This document shows, one piece after another, positions 8,563 through 16,715 of a DNA stretch of 64,000 nt; position 1 is the first letter of the stretch; every line of letters begins with the position of its first letter. The DNA lies in NCBI RefSeq assembly GCF_001552535.1, contig NZ_BCRJ01000006.1, forward strand, positions 1 through 64,000. Reading direction: 5' to 3'. A program made the translations under genes and the position numbers. The stretch is from Nocardioides jensenii JCM 1364 = NBRC 14755. Lineage in GTDB: Bacteria > Actinomycetota > Actinomycetes > Propionibacteriales > Nocardioidaceae. Below the pieces are notes generated by a model. The model saw only the letters and a list, made by a program, of their open reading frames with translations, searched no databases and was not told the origin of the DNA.

Positions 8563-8976
8563 GTGACCAGATCAAGGAAGAGGTGGTTCCCCGTGGGGAA
8601 GCGGGCACAGGCACAGGCAGGTCGGGACCGGGCTCGGGATGCCCGGCTGGAGGCGGCGCGGGAGCGCCGGCTGAAGATGGATCCGGACCAGCTGGCCCGG
8701 GAGCGGCGCATTGATGAGGCTTCGGTGGATGTCGAGGTCGCCTGGGAGGAACGAGCGCAGGCCGAGCAGGCGGTGGCGGATGCGGAGGTCGCGGCCGCGA
8801 TCGAGCGACTACTCGCCGAGCGGCTCGCGGTCAAGGATGTCGTGCATTTGACTGGGCTCGATCAGGCGACGGTGCGGCGGCTGCGTCAGCTGGAGACCGA
8901 CGACGCGACCGGGGCCGAGTCCGCCGACAGCGTAATCGGCAGCACTGCTTCGGGTGCCGGCGCCGAGGTGGCGTGA
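8563..8976 (+). CDS. Hypothetical basic/coiled-coil protein with a C-terminal HTH-like segment
   Basis: A 137-residue protein that I do not recognise as a named family. It has a strongly charged N-terminal helix (RDRARDARLEAARERRLKMD), a long acidic-basic helix, and then LAERLAVKDVVHLTGLDQAT followed by VRRLRQLE, which looks like a helix-turn-helix recognition region. A second possible start (GTG at 8593) would give a shorter protein beginning VGKRAQAQAG. Its position next to a dead GntR gene and an integrase suggests that it belonged to an integrative element, perhaps as a small regulatory or replication-accessory protein. Confidence 0.55.
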   Translation: MTRSRKRWFPVGKRAQAQAGRDRARDARLEAARERRLKMDPDQLARERRIDEASVDVEVAWEERAQAEQAVADAEVAAAIERLLAERLAVKDVVHLTGLDQATVRRLRQLETDDATGAESADSVIGSTASGAGAEVA

Positions 8977-9072
8977 CGTCGGCCGACCGTCGTGGTCCAG
9001 TCGCCGGCTCAGCTACTCGTCTGCGTCCTGCATCAGATGAATCGCGGCGCAGCCTCAGTCCCACAATGACGG

Positions 9073-9311
9073 CATGGCTCGACAAAGCGAGATCGCCGAG
9101 GACCTCCGACACCGTCGACGCTGGCGAGGTCTTATATCCCGGCCAGCAGCTGTCCTCGATCGCAGCCCCTGCAAGCGGGTTACGGCGTGCCCGGCCTGAA
9201 CACCATCCGCCAAACGCAGCAGCTGCTCGTCGACGACGGCCTGGTGGAACCCGCCAGGGCGTCGGCGCCTTCGCGCTGTGCAACGAGCCGCAACCCGTAC
9301 CGTTGACGTGA
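9073..9311 (+). pseudogene. GntR-family winged-helix regulator, frameshifted
   Basis: Joining the two forward frames recovers a complete GntR DNA-binding domain: MARQSEIAEDLRH, then DAGEVLYPGQQLSSIA in the next frame, then YGVPGLNTIRQTQQLLVDDG back in the first frame, then RQGVGAFAL. The full product would be about 80 residues, like the small GntR/KorSA-type repressors found on actinomycete integrative elements. At least three frame changes in 240 bp make it dead. It sits just before a tyrosine integrase, consistent with an integrative-element remnant. Confidence 0.75.
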
Positions 9312-9392
9312 CCGCTGGGCTGCGGGCAGCTCGGGCCGCGATCGACTGAGCCCTAGCTGCGCTGGGCATCGAGAGTTGAACAACTCCAAGGA

Positions 9393-10670
9393 TCAGGCGT
9401 CGCCGAGTAGGTCCGCCCATGCCTTCGATGCGGTCACGGAGTCACCGAGTTTCGCGGCCAGCATCCGATCGCGGTCGATCGTGGCGTGCTGGTAAATCGC
9501 CATCGCGGCGACTGACGCGTGGCCGGCTCGAGCCTGGAGTTCGGCGTTCGTCGCGCCGTGCTGACCGGCGAGCGTGAGCGCGGAGTGGCGGAGGCCGTGG
9601 ATGGTGAGGTCGGGACGACCAGCTGCTCTGCGTGCGATGTCGTACCGGTCGAGCAAATAGCGGGCGCTCATGTGGTCCTTGCGTTCGCCCGGGAAGAGGA
9701 GGCCGGTGGCGCCCGGCGCGGTGTGGGCGAGCAGGTGGACGCGGAGCAGCGGCAGGAAGGCCGGCGGGAGGTGGACGACCCGGGTGCCCTTCGCCGTCTT
9801 CGGCGGCCCGATAACCCGACCGCAGTCAGAGCAGGCCCCGGCGGCTTCCGCGTTGCGGTCCTTCTCGATTTTGCGGGTGACGGCGATCGCCCCGGTGGAA
9901 GTGTCGATATCGCTGCGGCGGAGCTCGAAGATTTCGCCCTCTCGCATCCCGGCGAATGCGGCGAGCACGATGAAGAGTCGGAGTCGTTCGGCCATGTGGT
10001 CGACGATCGTCGCGATCTCGTCCACCGGCGAGGGCTTCTGATCCTTCTGAACACGTGCCGTAGAAGCCTTGGCGATGCGGACGGGATTACGGTCGATCAG
10101 TTCGACGTCCTCGGCGGCGGCCATGACCGAACGGAGGAGACGGTAGGCGGCAGCATTTGCAGACGGAGTGTCCTTCGGGAGGCTGGCGTGCCAAGCGCGC
10201 ACATCTTCACGGCTGATCCTCTTGAGGGGAGTCTCGCCGAACGTCGGTTTCAGGACCGTTGTCAAGATCCGTCTGTATTCGCGCGCCGTGTTGGGTCTGA
10301 GGTCCCGCTCGATCAGGTAGCGATCGGCGCACACAGCGAAGGTATTTGCGGCGTCGAGACGGGCTCGCGTCTTCGCGGCCTCCAGCCGCGCCTGCGCGGT
10401 GACGTACGTCGATGGGTCCTCCATCAGCGCCCGCTCGGCGTTGACCCACTCCTCCGCGTCGATCTTCGCCCTGAACGTCGACGGCGCGGTGACCGTCGTT
10501 CCGTTGGGTGCGGTGACACGGGCCTGCCAGCGGCCGTCGCACCGACAACGCAGGGCCTTCGGGCACGGCTTCGTGTGAGCCCCGCGGCCGCCGCACGTGC
10601 AGGTGTGCCTTTGGCTACATGAGCGCGTGTGGATCTTGCGGACACTTCCCGCCGCTGCCCTGCGCGCCAT
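9393..10670 (-). CDS. Tyrosine site-specific integrase
   Basis: A 425-residue phage/ICE-type integrase. The N-terminus is Arg- and Cys-rich (IHTRSCSQRHTCTCGGRG), then an arm-type binding region (NTAREYRRILTTVLKPTFGE). The catalytic domain shows all key residues: Arg in FAGMREGEIFELRRSD, His-x-x-Arg in TIHGLRHSALT, His in ARAGHAS and the nucleophile Tyr in AIYQHATIDR. A Cys pair (CSDCGR) forms a small insert in the catalytic domain. I prefer the ATG at 10670 because AGAGGGG lies 8-9 bases upstream; a frame to 10769 is also open. The gene faces away from the tRNA-Ala 3' fragment 144 bp upstream, the usual int-att arrangement. It appears intact. Confidence 0.92.
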   Translation of the reverse strand: MARRAAAGSVRKIHTRSCSQRHTCTCGGRGAHTKPCPKALRCRCDGRWQARVTAPNGTTVTAPSTFRAKIDAEEWVNAERALMEDPSTYVTAQARLEAAKTRARLDAANTFAVCADRYLIERDLRPNTAREYRRILTTVLKPTFGETPLKRISREDVRAWHASLPKDTPSANAAAYRLLRSVMAAAEDVELIDRNPVRIAKASTARVQKDQKPSPVDEIATIVDHMAERLRLFIVLAAFAGMREGEIFELRRSDIDTSTGAIAVTRKIEKDRNAEAAGACSDCGRVIGPPKTAKGTRVVHLPPAFLPLLRVHLLAHTAPGATGLLFPGERKDHMSARYLLDRYDIARRAAGRPDLTIHGLRHSALTLAGQHGATNAELQARAGHASVAAMAIYQHATIDRDRMLAAKLGDSVTASKAWADLLGDA

Positions 10671-10813
10671 GCGTGCCACCCCTCTCGGTGGTGCCAGACT
10701 AGCCCAAAGTGGTGCCAGATTGGTGCCAGATGGACGGGCACTCGTGTCCACTCGTGACCACAAAACCACGGGTCAGAAGGGTGCCGTCCAAGTGTGAAGG
10801 TGGCTATCACCCC

Positions 10814-10857
10814 GCTTTGCAAGCAGGGGGTTAGGGGTTCGAGTCCCCTAGGCTCCA
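10814..10857 (+). other. tRNA-Ala(TGC) 3' fragment, attachment-site scar
   Basis: The bases from the anticodon loop (TTTGCAA, anticodon TGC) through variable loop, T arm (AGGGGTTCGAGTCCCCT) and acceptor 3' strand (AGGCTCCA) match an alanine tRNA. No GGAGCCT partner for the acceptor stem exists upstream, and the upper anticodon stem has a mismatch, so the 5' half is missing. Integrases of this type recombine within tRNA 3' ends and leave such a copy at one element border. The intact tRNA end is not in the window. Confidence 0.75.
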
Positions 10858-10864
10858 CTCACTG

Positions 10865-10888
10865 AAACCGCAGGTCAGCCTGCGGTTT
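10865..10888 (+). terminator. Rho-independent terminator of the former tRNA-Ala
   Basis: AAACCGCAGG and CCTGCGGTTT form a perfect 10-bp stem with loop TCAG, followed by CTTTG. It begins 7 bases after the tRNA fragment, so it is the original tRNA terminator and marks the chromosomal side of the attachment site. Confidence 0.8.
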
Positions 10889-10981
10889 CTTTGCATTTTC
10901 GGGCTAACCCACTACTGGCTCCAGCATCGCTGGGGGACTGTTGGGGGTAGCGCATGCTGATAGGTCCGAACTGGGCTTGGA

Positions 10982-11887
10982 TCAGCCCGCGTCCAAGAAG
11001 GCCTGGTATCGGGTCTCCAGCAGCGACCGGTCCGGGCGTTGCGCCCGGCTCTTGGGTAGCACCATCAGGTGTTGGCCGTGGAATTCCTGGGTGCCGTGAC
11101 GGAGCATCGGCCCATCGACCTCGTGTAGGACCTCGGCATTGATTCGGACCTCGTAGTCAGGCGTGATGCCAAGGATTCGTCGGTCGTAGGTGGCGTGGTG
11201 CATCTTGCAAAGCGTGAGTCCGTTGGTGGCGACCGGGAGCCCGCCGGCCCCGTCCTCGTGGATGTGCGCTGCGTCGAGAAGATCACTGTGCCGGAAAGAG
11301 CAGACGGCGCATGAGGTCCGATACGCCCGCAGGACCGCCGCTCGAAACGGGCGTTGGCCGGTGAGCTGCCGGCGGTACGACGGGTCGATCTCCAGCTCGA
11401 TGGACGGCCATAGGATGTCGGGCCGTGGCACGGCGTCGATATCGACGATGTACTGGAGGTCAGCTCGCTCCTCGCCAATCAGAAAGATCGGGTAGAGGGC
11501 GCTGGTACCCACCTCCTTGGACGCCCAGCCACCAGATCAGCGGGAGACGTTCGGTCATCGCTTCGCGTAGTGCCCGATTCTGATAGTGGTTCGGATCATC
11601 GCCGCGCATTTTGTAGCGATAGAAACCGTCGACGCCAACGGCATCGTCATAGGGGCGGTCGGTGCCCTCGGACGGTGGACGGTTCGAACCGAGAGAGCAG
11701 CCGTAGTTGTCCCGGTTTCCAGGTGCCTTCCTGAGTAGGCATGAGCCCGGATGGTCTCACCAGCCAAGGTGAGACCGCTGGTGTCCTCCTGGCTGAAGAT
11801 CTCTTTGCCCCCGTCACGTCGGCGGTCGAGCCGTGCAAACGCGGCATGTCTGATCGCGAGTTCGCGTAGTCGCTCGTCGGGAGTCAC
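10982..11887 (-). pseudogene. HNH endonuclease, two frameshifts
   Basis: Joining three minus-strand frames restores a full-length HNH endonuclease. The first frame (start GTG at 11887) reads ELAIRHAAFARLDRRRDGGK and SGRHLETGTTTAALSVRT. The second (about 11650-11515) reads VDGFYRYKMRGDDPNHYQNR and LPLIWWLGVQ. The third (11512-10982) reads ALYPIFLIGEERADLQYIVD, AAHIHEDGAGGLPVATNGLT and LCKMHHATYD, which holds the HNH metal site. The second shift is a single extra base in CAGCGCC near 11505. Such nucleases are often modification-dependent restriction enzymes. The last frame alone could give a 176-residue protein with the nuclease core. Confidence 0.82.
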
Positions 11888-12001
11888 GGTCGGGTCATCC
11901 CAGGGTCTCGCAGGCTGGGGCTGGCCTTTGCGACTTCCGTCGAATCTCGTACGGGTTCGCGAGCCTTGGTGTTGACTTTCGATGGGGAACGGGGGAGCGA
12001 G

Positions 12002-12280
12002 ATGGCCAGGAATGCGTCCTATCCAGCGCGAGAACTGAAGCGTCGCCGCAACGAGTGGATGCGTCGCAATGTCAGAGTCGTCGCATCGGTCGTTGTGGGC
12101 ATCGTGGTCCTCGGCGTCGGCGGTGGCTTCGCACTCTTGTCTGTCCCCATGCCGTTCCGCTTCTGGACTGGTGACGCTCTCTCTCCGGCGGAGTGGGACG
12201 GCAACCGGTTCGGTCACATGCGAGTTTCGGAAAACCTAGTGACGACGCTAGTATTACGGCAATCGGTTGCTGGAGGCTAG
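12002..12280 (+). CDS. Possible small single-pass membrane protein
   Basis: A 92-residue frame with a basic N-terminus (ARELKRRRNEWMRRN) and one hydrophobic segment (VVASVVVGIVVLGVGGGFAL), preceded by a good ribosome site (GGGGGAG). I do not recognise a family. The last 20 codons run through what looks like the promoter region of the toxin-antitoxin pair and use unusual codons for this genome, so the gene may be truncated at its 3' end or may not be real. Confidence 0.35.
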   Translation: MARNASYPARELKRRRNEWMRRNVRVVASVVVGIVVLGVGGGFALLSVPMPFRFWTGDALSPAEWDGNRFGHMRVSENLVTTLVLRQSVAGG

Positions 12281-12290
12281 GAATATCGCA

Positions 12291-13055
12291 ATGGCTCGCA
12301 TCAGCGTTCCTGAAGCCGCTGCACGACTCGGCGTGGTTGCGCAGCGGGTACGTCAGCGGATCCAGGACGGTTCACTGCCTGCCGAGCGCGTGGGCGGGCA
12401 GTGGATCATCGATGAGAAGGACCTCGCTCGGATCGCCGACTCCAGCGCCCCGGGCCGGCCTCTGTCCGAGCGCTCCGCATGGGCGCTGGTCGCCGCTGCA
12501 GAGGACAACGACGCCCTCCTGCACTCGCTCTCGGCCCCCGACCGATCCCGGGCGCGAGCCCGTCTCCGCAAACTCGCCGCCGCGCAGCACGACGACCCCC
12601 AGGAGAGTCTCCGTCTCCTCTCGGTGTTCCTGCGCAACCGAGCCGCGCGATGCTGCTACTTGGCCGCCGGTCGCGACCTCAACGATCTGCGCAACGACCC
12701 GCGTATCCGGCTCTCCGGGCTATCTCACCCCGAGTCCGGTCTCGCGTCGGGTGACGTCGTCGAGGGCTACGTGTCGGTGGGTGATCTCGACGACGTCACC
12801 CAGGACTACCTGCTGCGCGACATGGATCGCGATCGCGCGAACGTCATCCTCCATGTCGTCTCAACCGATGCCGAGGAGATCCTGCCGTTCCTCAGCCACG
12901 CCTGGAACAGCCTGCTGATGGCAGCCGACCTCTCCGAGTACGACGGGCCGCGCGAACGTCACCGTGCCATGGAAGTGCTCAATGACCTTGCGCAGCAGGC
13001 TCAGATCCGGGGCCCACAGGCGCGTCGGTCACGCAGTGAAGGGCGAAGTGAGTGA
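12291..13055 (+). CDS. Helix-turn-helix antitoxin-like protein, partner of a nucleotidyltransferase toxin
   Basis: A 254-residue protein with an excisionase/MerR-like DNA-binding start (ISVPEAAARLGVVAQRVRQR, SLPAERVGGQWIIDEKDLAR) and a helical C-terminal region without known catalytic motifs. Its stop overlaps the GTG of the next gene by 4 bp. The arrangement of a DNA-binding protein followed by a nucleotidyltransferase-fold protein is that of AbiE-like toxin-antitoxin loci, so I infer an antitoxin and autorepressor. A CTAGT direct repeat (12236-12240, 12248-12252) about 40 bp before the start is a possible operator. Confidence 0.7.
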   Translation: MARISVPEAAARLGVVAQRVRQRIQDGSLPAERVGGQWIIDEKDLARIADSSAPGRPLSERSAWALVAAAEDNDALLHSLSAPDRSRARARLRKLAAAQHDDPQESLRLLSVFLRNRAARCCYLAAGRDLNDLRNDPRIRLSGLSHPESGLASGDVVEGYVSVGDLDDVTQDYLLRDMDRDRANVILHVVSTDAEEILPFLSHAWNSLLMAADLSEYDGPRERHRAMEVLNDLAQQAQIRGPQARRSRSEGRSE

Positions 13056-13780
13056 GCGACCCGGTCGCCCTCCCTGCCATGACTGAGGCACAGGCTGCCT
13101 CCTGGAACGCGATGATGGATCTCTATGCAAAGGTCCCCGAGCACTGGACGCTCGTGGGTGGACAACTCGTGCACCTGCACTGCGCCGAACGTAGCTCCTA
13201 CTCCACCCGCCCCACCACTGACGCCGACGCAGTAGTGAACATCCGTGCCGACCAACGGATGCTCGCCCGCTTCACGGCGGCCCTCGACGAACTCGGCTTC
13301 ACCCCCGCCACGAGCGCCGCCGGTCACCAACACCGGTGGCTCAAAGGCCTCGCCCAGGTCGACGTCCTCATCCCCGAAGGCGTCGGTGAGCGCGCCGAGA
13401 AGCTGCATGGCGTCGGAGGAGCACCAACGGTGTCATCCCCCGGCACGACCCAGGCCCTCACGCGCACGGAGGCGGTCGAGGTCATCGTCGAAGGCCGCAC
13501 CGGCACCATCCTTCGGCCCAACCTCGTTGGCGCCCTCGTCGGCAAGGCCGCCGCCCGTGTCGAACTCGGTGGCGGCAAGGCGGCGTCTCGTCACTGTGTC
13601 GACTTCGTAGTACTGGCTTCGCTGCTCGCCGCCCGCGATCTGCGCGAGTCTCCGCTGGGGAGGAAGGACCGCCAGCGCCTGACCAGGATGATCCCGCTGT
13701 GCCGCAAGGACGGGCCAGCCATGCTCGTCGAGGACGCAGACGAACACCTCGGCCGCCTCCAGCGCGCCATCGACCGATGA
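13052..13780 (+). CDS. Nucleotidyltransferase-fold toxin (AbiEii-like)
   Basis: A 242-residue protein with the signature of a nucleotidyltransferase: WTLVGGQLVHLHCAER (GG helix start) followed by TRPTTDADAVVNI, which supplies the paired acidic residues, and later LAQVDVLIPEG, a further acidic position. AbiEii/MenT-type toxins of this fold transfer nucleotides onto tRNA or other targets. The GTG at 13052 overlaps the antitoxin-like gene; a second start is the ATG at 13079. The toxin role is inferred from fold and operon layout. Confidence 0.7.
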   Translation: MSDPVALPAMTEAQAASWNAMMDLYAKVPEHWTLVGGQLVHLHCAERSSYSTRPTTDADAVVNIRADQRMLARFTAALDELGFTPATSAAGHQHRWLKGLAQVDVLIPEGVGERAEKLHGVGGAPTVSSPGTTQALTRTEAVEVIVEGRTGTILRPNLVGALVGKAAARVELGGGKAASRHCVDFVVLASLLAARDLRESPLGRKDRQRLTRMIPLCRKDGPAMLVEDADEHLGRLQRAIDR

Positions 13781-13820
13781 CCCACAAAGGGATCAGGGTA
13801 CGAGTGCTTGACTGTCCACC

Positions 13821-13955
13821 GTGGCCGACAAGACCGACGTCCAGCACCTGGTGAAGCAATTGATGGCAGGTGCCACCGCGGAGGAGGGCATGGCGCTGCT
13901 GGACGCGCTGATGAGCGGCCAGGTCACCAGCATCTTCGAGAAACTGAAGCGATGA
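13821..13955 (+). CDS. 44-residue ORF overlapping the pRiA4b-like gene
   Basis: A short frame reading VADKTDVQHLVKQLMAGATA and ending FEKLKR. It is a predicted amphipathic helical peptide with codon use like its neighbours. Its TGA overlaps the ATG at 13952, as in coupled genes. I do not recognise a family. It could be an independent small protein, or the displaced start of the downstream gene, whose own frame has no start codon at the expected place. Confidence 0.45.
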   Translation: MADKTDVQHLVKQLMAGATAEEGMALLDALMSGQVTSIFEKLKR

Positions 13956-15285
13956 GCGGCCCGAGCTCCTCCCAGTCCCGGAGCGGGGCCGCGGGTTCCG
14001 GGTCCGACTCGACCTGTACGGCGCCAAGCCGCCCCTCTGGCGCCGCCTCGAGCTTCCCGGCGACCTGCCCCTCCCACGGGTGCACGTCGCGATCCAAGCC
14101 GCGATGGGGTGGTACGACTCGCATCTGCATCGGTTCCGCATGGGCAACGACCACCGTTCGGCGTGCTTCGCGACCGAGTTCGACCTCGATGAGGGCGACG
14201 AAGGCATACCCGAGTCCGACGTACGCCTCGACCAGATCCTCGCCGAGAAGGGCGACGAACTCTGGTACGAGTGCGACTTCGGCGACGGATGGGACCACAA
14301 GCTCGTCGTCGAGGCGGTCCTCGATGAACCGCTCGCCACCGTGCGATGCACCGCCGGGCGAATGGCCTGTCCGCCAGAGGACTGCGGAGGAATCGCCGGC
14401 TACGAGGAACTGGCCGCATGGGTGCGCAGTGGGTACGACGACACCCTGCTCCCGCAGTCGTTCGAGGACGCGGAGCACGGCCGAAACTGGCTGCCCCTTG
14501 ACTGGCACCCCGACCACTTCGACATCGACGAGACAAATGAGGCGCTGGCAGTCGCGAGCGCCGAACCCGTCGCGGTCACCGGGGAGCTGGCCGAGTTGGC
14601 CGGCCAGTTGGAACGGCGCGGAATCCAAGCGCTGAGGGAGGTGCTGGGGCGCCCGATCTCCCACGCACCCGTGGACCTCAGCGATGGCTCGGCGGCTCGC
14701 CTTACCGAGACCTACCGGACGTTCCTCGACATCGTTGGCGACGGTGTTGCGCTCACCGCCGCCGGCTACCTTCGACCGGCAGTGGTGGAGGAGATCGCCG
14801 CCCGGACGGGCATCGCCGAGTGGTGGATCGGCAAGGCCAACCGCGAGGACATGACTCACCCCGTCGCCGAGATCCGCAGCACCGCGCGTGCCCTCGGCTT
14901 GGTCAGCGTGCGCAAGGGTCAACTCGCCCCGACTGCCGCCGCTCGGCGCTGCTCGAATGATCCGCAGGCCCTGGTCGCCCACATCGTGGGCCGCCTGCCG
15001 ATCGGAACCAAGGACTACGAGCGCCACGCCGGATGGATGGTCCTCGCGGTCGCAGGCGGCGGAACGCCCGTCGAGCAGTGGCGTGCTGAGACGGCCGACC
15101 TGCTCCAAGCGTTGGGCTGGAGCAGCGGCCGCGACCGGTTCACGCCGCCACCCCCGACGAGTCCCACCCTCCAGATCCTCGAGCAGTTGGCCGGTGCGTC
15201 CCGCGTCCGGTGGGGCGAGGTCAAGGGCACCGACTCCGCCGTCGCAGCGGTGGCCCGAGCAGCGATCCAGCGGTCACGACCGTAA
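13952..15285 (+). pseudogene. Plasmid pRiA4b ORF-3-like protein, apparent frameshift near the start
   Basis: The main frame encodes the pRiA4b ORF-3 domain: FRVRLDLYGAKPPLWRRLEL, VHVAIQAAMGWYDSHLHRFR, ILAEKGDELWYECDFGDGWD and GGIAGYEELAAWV, then a roughly 240-residue helical C-terminal region. The frame is open from 13948 but contains no ATG or GTG before 14080, which lies inside the domain. The ATG at 13952 is one frame off and would need a one-base change within about 13956-13963 to read MSGPELLPVPERGRGFRVRL. So it is either a recent frameshift mutation or sequence error, or it is reached by +1 frameshifting at CGA-TGA of the preceding 44-codon ORF. The domain function is unknown. Confidence 0.7.
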
Positions 15286-15291
15286 CCGTCG

Positions 15292-15765
15292 TCAGGGAAG
15301 AATGACGTCCGGGTTGTCCCGGGAGAACAGCTGTGCGGAGTCGCCGTCGACCAGACCCTCGTCGGCCAGCCAACGCACGGCGCGGACCCTCGCGCGGACA
15401 TCACTGAAGGCGCGCCAAGCGGAGACCAGGTCGGGACAGCGTTGATGGAGCTCGTTCTTGAACCGCCGGAAGGCGCCCTTGCCCTCAAGCGTTCGGCTCA
15501 GGCGTTCGCCCGCGATGCGGTCGCTGATGCCCTCGGCGAAGTCGACCATGTCCTGATACCAGACGTACGACGGCAGAGGGTCGATCAGCACCAGATGATC
15601 GAGTTCCTCAAGGTCCACTGAATTCTGGCCGTCGATGCCGGTGTCGCTGGTCCAGAACACAAGCTCCCCGGTCTGCGGGTCGATCAACCACCGATGCTCG
15701 TAGTCTGTCTGGTCGGTCAGTGCCGCGGCGAGCTCCTCGACATCGATGGCATCCAGGTCGAGCAT
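15292..15765 (-). CDS. UPF0158-family protein
   Basis: A 157-residue acidic protein of the UPF0158 family, recognised from ELAAALTDQTDYEHRWLIDP (QTGELVFW follows), YQDMVDFAEGISDR and FRRFKNELHQRCPDLVSAWR. The family has no settled biochemical role. It is convergent with the pRiA4b-like gene, 6 bp from its end. It looks intact. Similar proteins are common as lone genes in actinobacterial accessory regions. Confidence 0.8.
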   Translation of the reverse strand: MLDLDAIDVEELAAALTDQTDYEHRWLIDPQTGELVFWTSDTGIDGQNSVDLEELDHLVLIDPLPSYVWYQDMVDFAEGISDRIAGERLSRTLEGKGAFRRFKNELHQRCPDLVSAWRAFSDVRARVRAVRWLADEGLVDGDSAQLFSRDNPDVILP

Positions 15766-15987
15766 TCCATCAGCGTAGGCCTGCGGCAGGCCGCCGCCCA
15801 GCGGCTACCGGAGGATTGCCCCATAGGCGGTGGAAAGACGCATCTCCGGCGGTCCCGAACAACGATCCTCGTGCGGGACGCGATCCAGTGCGAGGTGGGG
15901 GTGCGGCACCGCCTGCGTGGGAGGCAACGCGCACCCGCGTCGCGTTCTCACCCACCCAGCGGCACCTCGCTGTCGTAGATTGACCCC

Positions 15988-16632
15988 ATGCTCAACCTGC
16001 AACAGACATTGGCCTTCGCGGCTGCTGCCGCGATCATCATCGCCATCCCCGGGCCGAGTGTCGTGTTCGCCATCAGCCGGGCAATAGCGCACGGCCGTCG
16101 GACGGCCATGGCGAGCGTCGTCGGCAACGCCGTCGGTCTTCTGTTGCTCGTCGTCTTGGTCGCCGTCGGCCTGGGAGCGCTGCTGGCCCGATCCGAGATG
16201 CTGTTCTGGGTCATCAAGGCCCTGGGCGCCGGGTACTTGGTCTACCTCGGCATCCAGGCCATCCGTCACCGGCACGACTTCGGCGCCGACTCGCAGGGAT
16301 CCGAGCCCGCGACGATCTCTTGGAGCAAGTCTCTGCGCCAGGGGTTCGTCGTGGCTGTCTCGAACCCGAAGTCGTTCATCCTCGTCGCCGCTGTACTGCC
16401 CCAGTTCGTTGACCGGGGCGCCGAACAGTTCGGACTGCAGGTGTTTCTGCTCGGCGCCATCCTCGTGTCGATCGCCCTCGCGTCCGACACCGTGTGGGCT
16501 CTGCTCGCCGCCCGCCTACGCACGTGGCTCAGCCGCTCCCCGCGACGCGGCAGCCTGCTCGGGACGGTCGGCGGTGTCTCGATGATCGGGCTCGGCGTCT
16601 CGGTCGCCTTCACCGGGAACCACTCCAAGTAG
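15988..16632 (+). CDS. LysE/RhtB-family amino acid exporter
   Basis: A 214-residue membrane protein with about six hydrophobic segments. AAAAIIIAIPGPSVVFAISR, containing the family PGP motif, lies near the N-terminus, and SLRQGFVVAVSNPKSFILVA with the SNPK motif lies at the middle. The family exports basic amino acids, homoserine or threonine. The ATG at 15988 is the only good start. It is a normal-length intact gene standing alone in the accessory region. Confidence 0.9.
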   Translation: MLNLQQTLAFAAAAAIIIAIPGPSVVFAISRAIAHGRRTAMASVVGNAVGLLLLVVLVAVGLGALLARSEMLFWVIKALGAGYLVYLGIQAIRHRHDFGADSQGSEPATISWSKSLRQGFVVAVSNPKSFILVAAVLPQFVDRGAEQFGLQVFLLGAILVSIALASDTVWALLAARLRTWLSRSPRRGSLLGTVGGVSMIGLGVSVAFTGNHSK

Positions 16633-16715
16633 CCGTCCCACTCCCGGGTCAGGAGGTCATCTCATCCCAGTCGGCTCGCGGCTCGAAGTGGCTGAGGGTG
16701 TTCGAGACGGAACCT

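Noticed and set aside
10785-10857. Complete tRNA-Ala gene
   Set aside because: The 3' half is convincing, but no acceptor partner GGAGCCT or D arm exists upstream and the anticodon stem has a mismatch. I call it an attachment-site fragment.
11555-12217. 220-codon minus-strand frame as a separate gene
   Set aside because: Only its middle part (after the GTG at 11887) has homology, which belongs to the N-terminus of the frameshifted HNH gene. The rest is antisense to other sequence and its C-terminal part is out of frame.
13808-14635. 275-codon plus-strand frame containing the ATG at 13952
   Set aside because: After the first few codons it is Ser/Arg/Pro-rich shadow sequence; the conserved pRiA4b domain is in the next frame.
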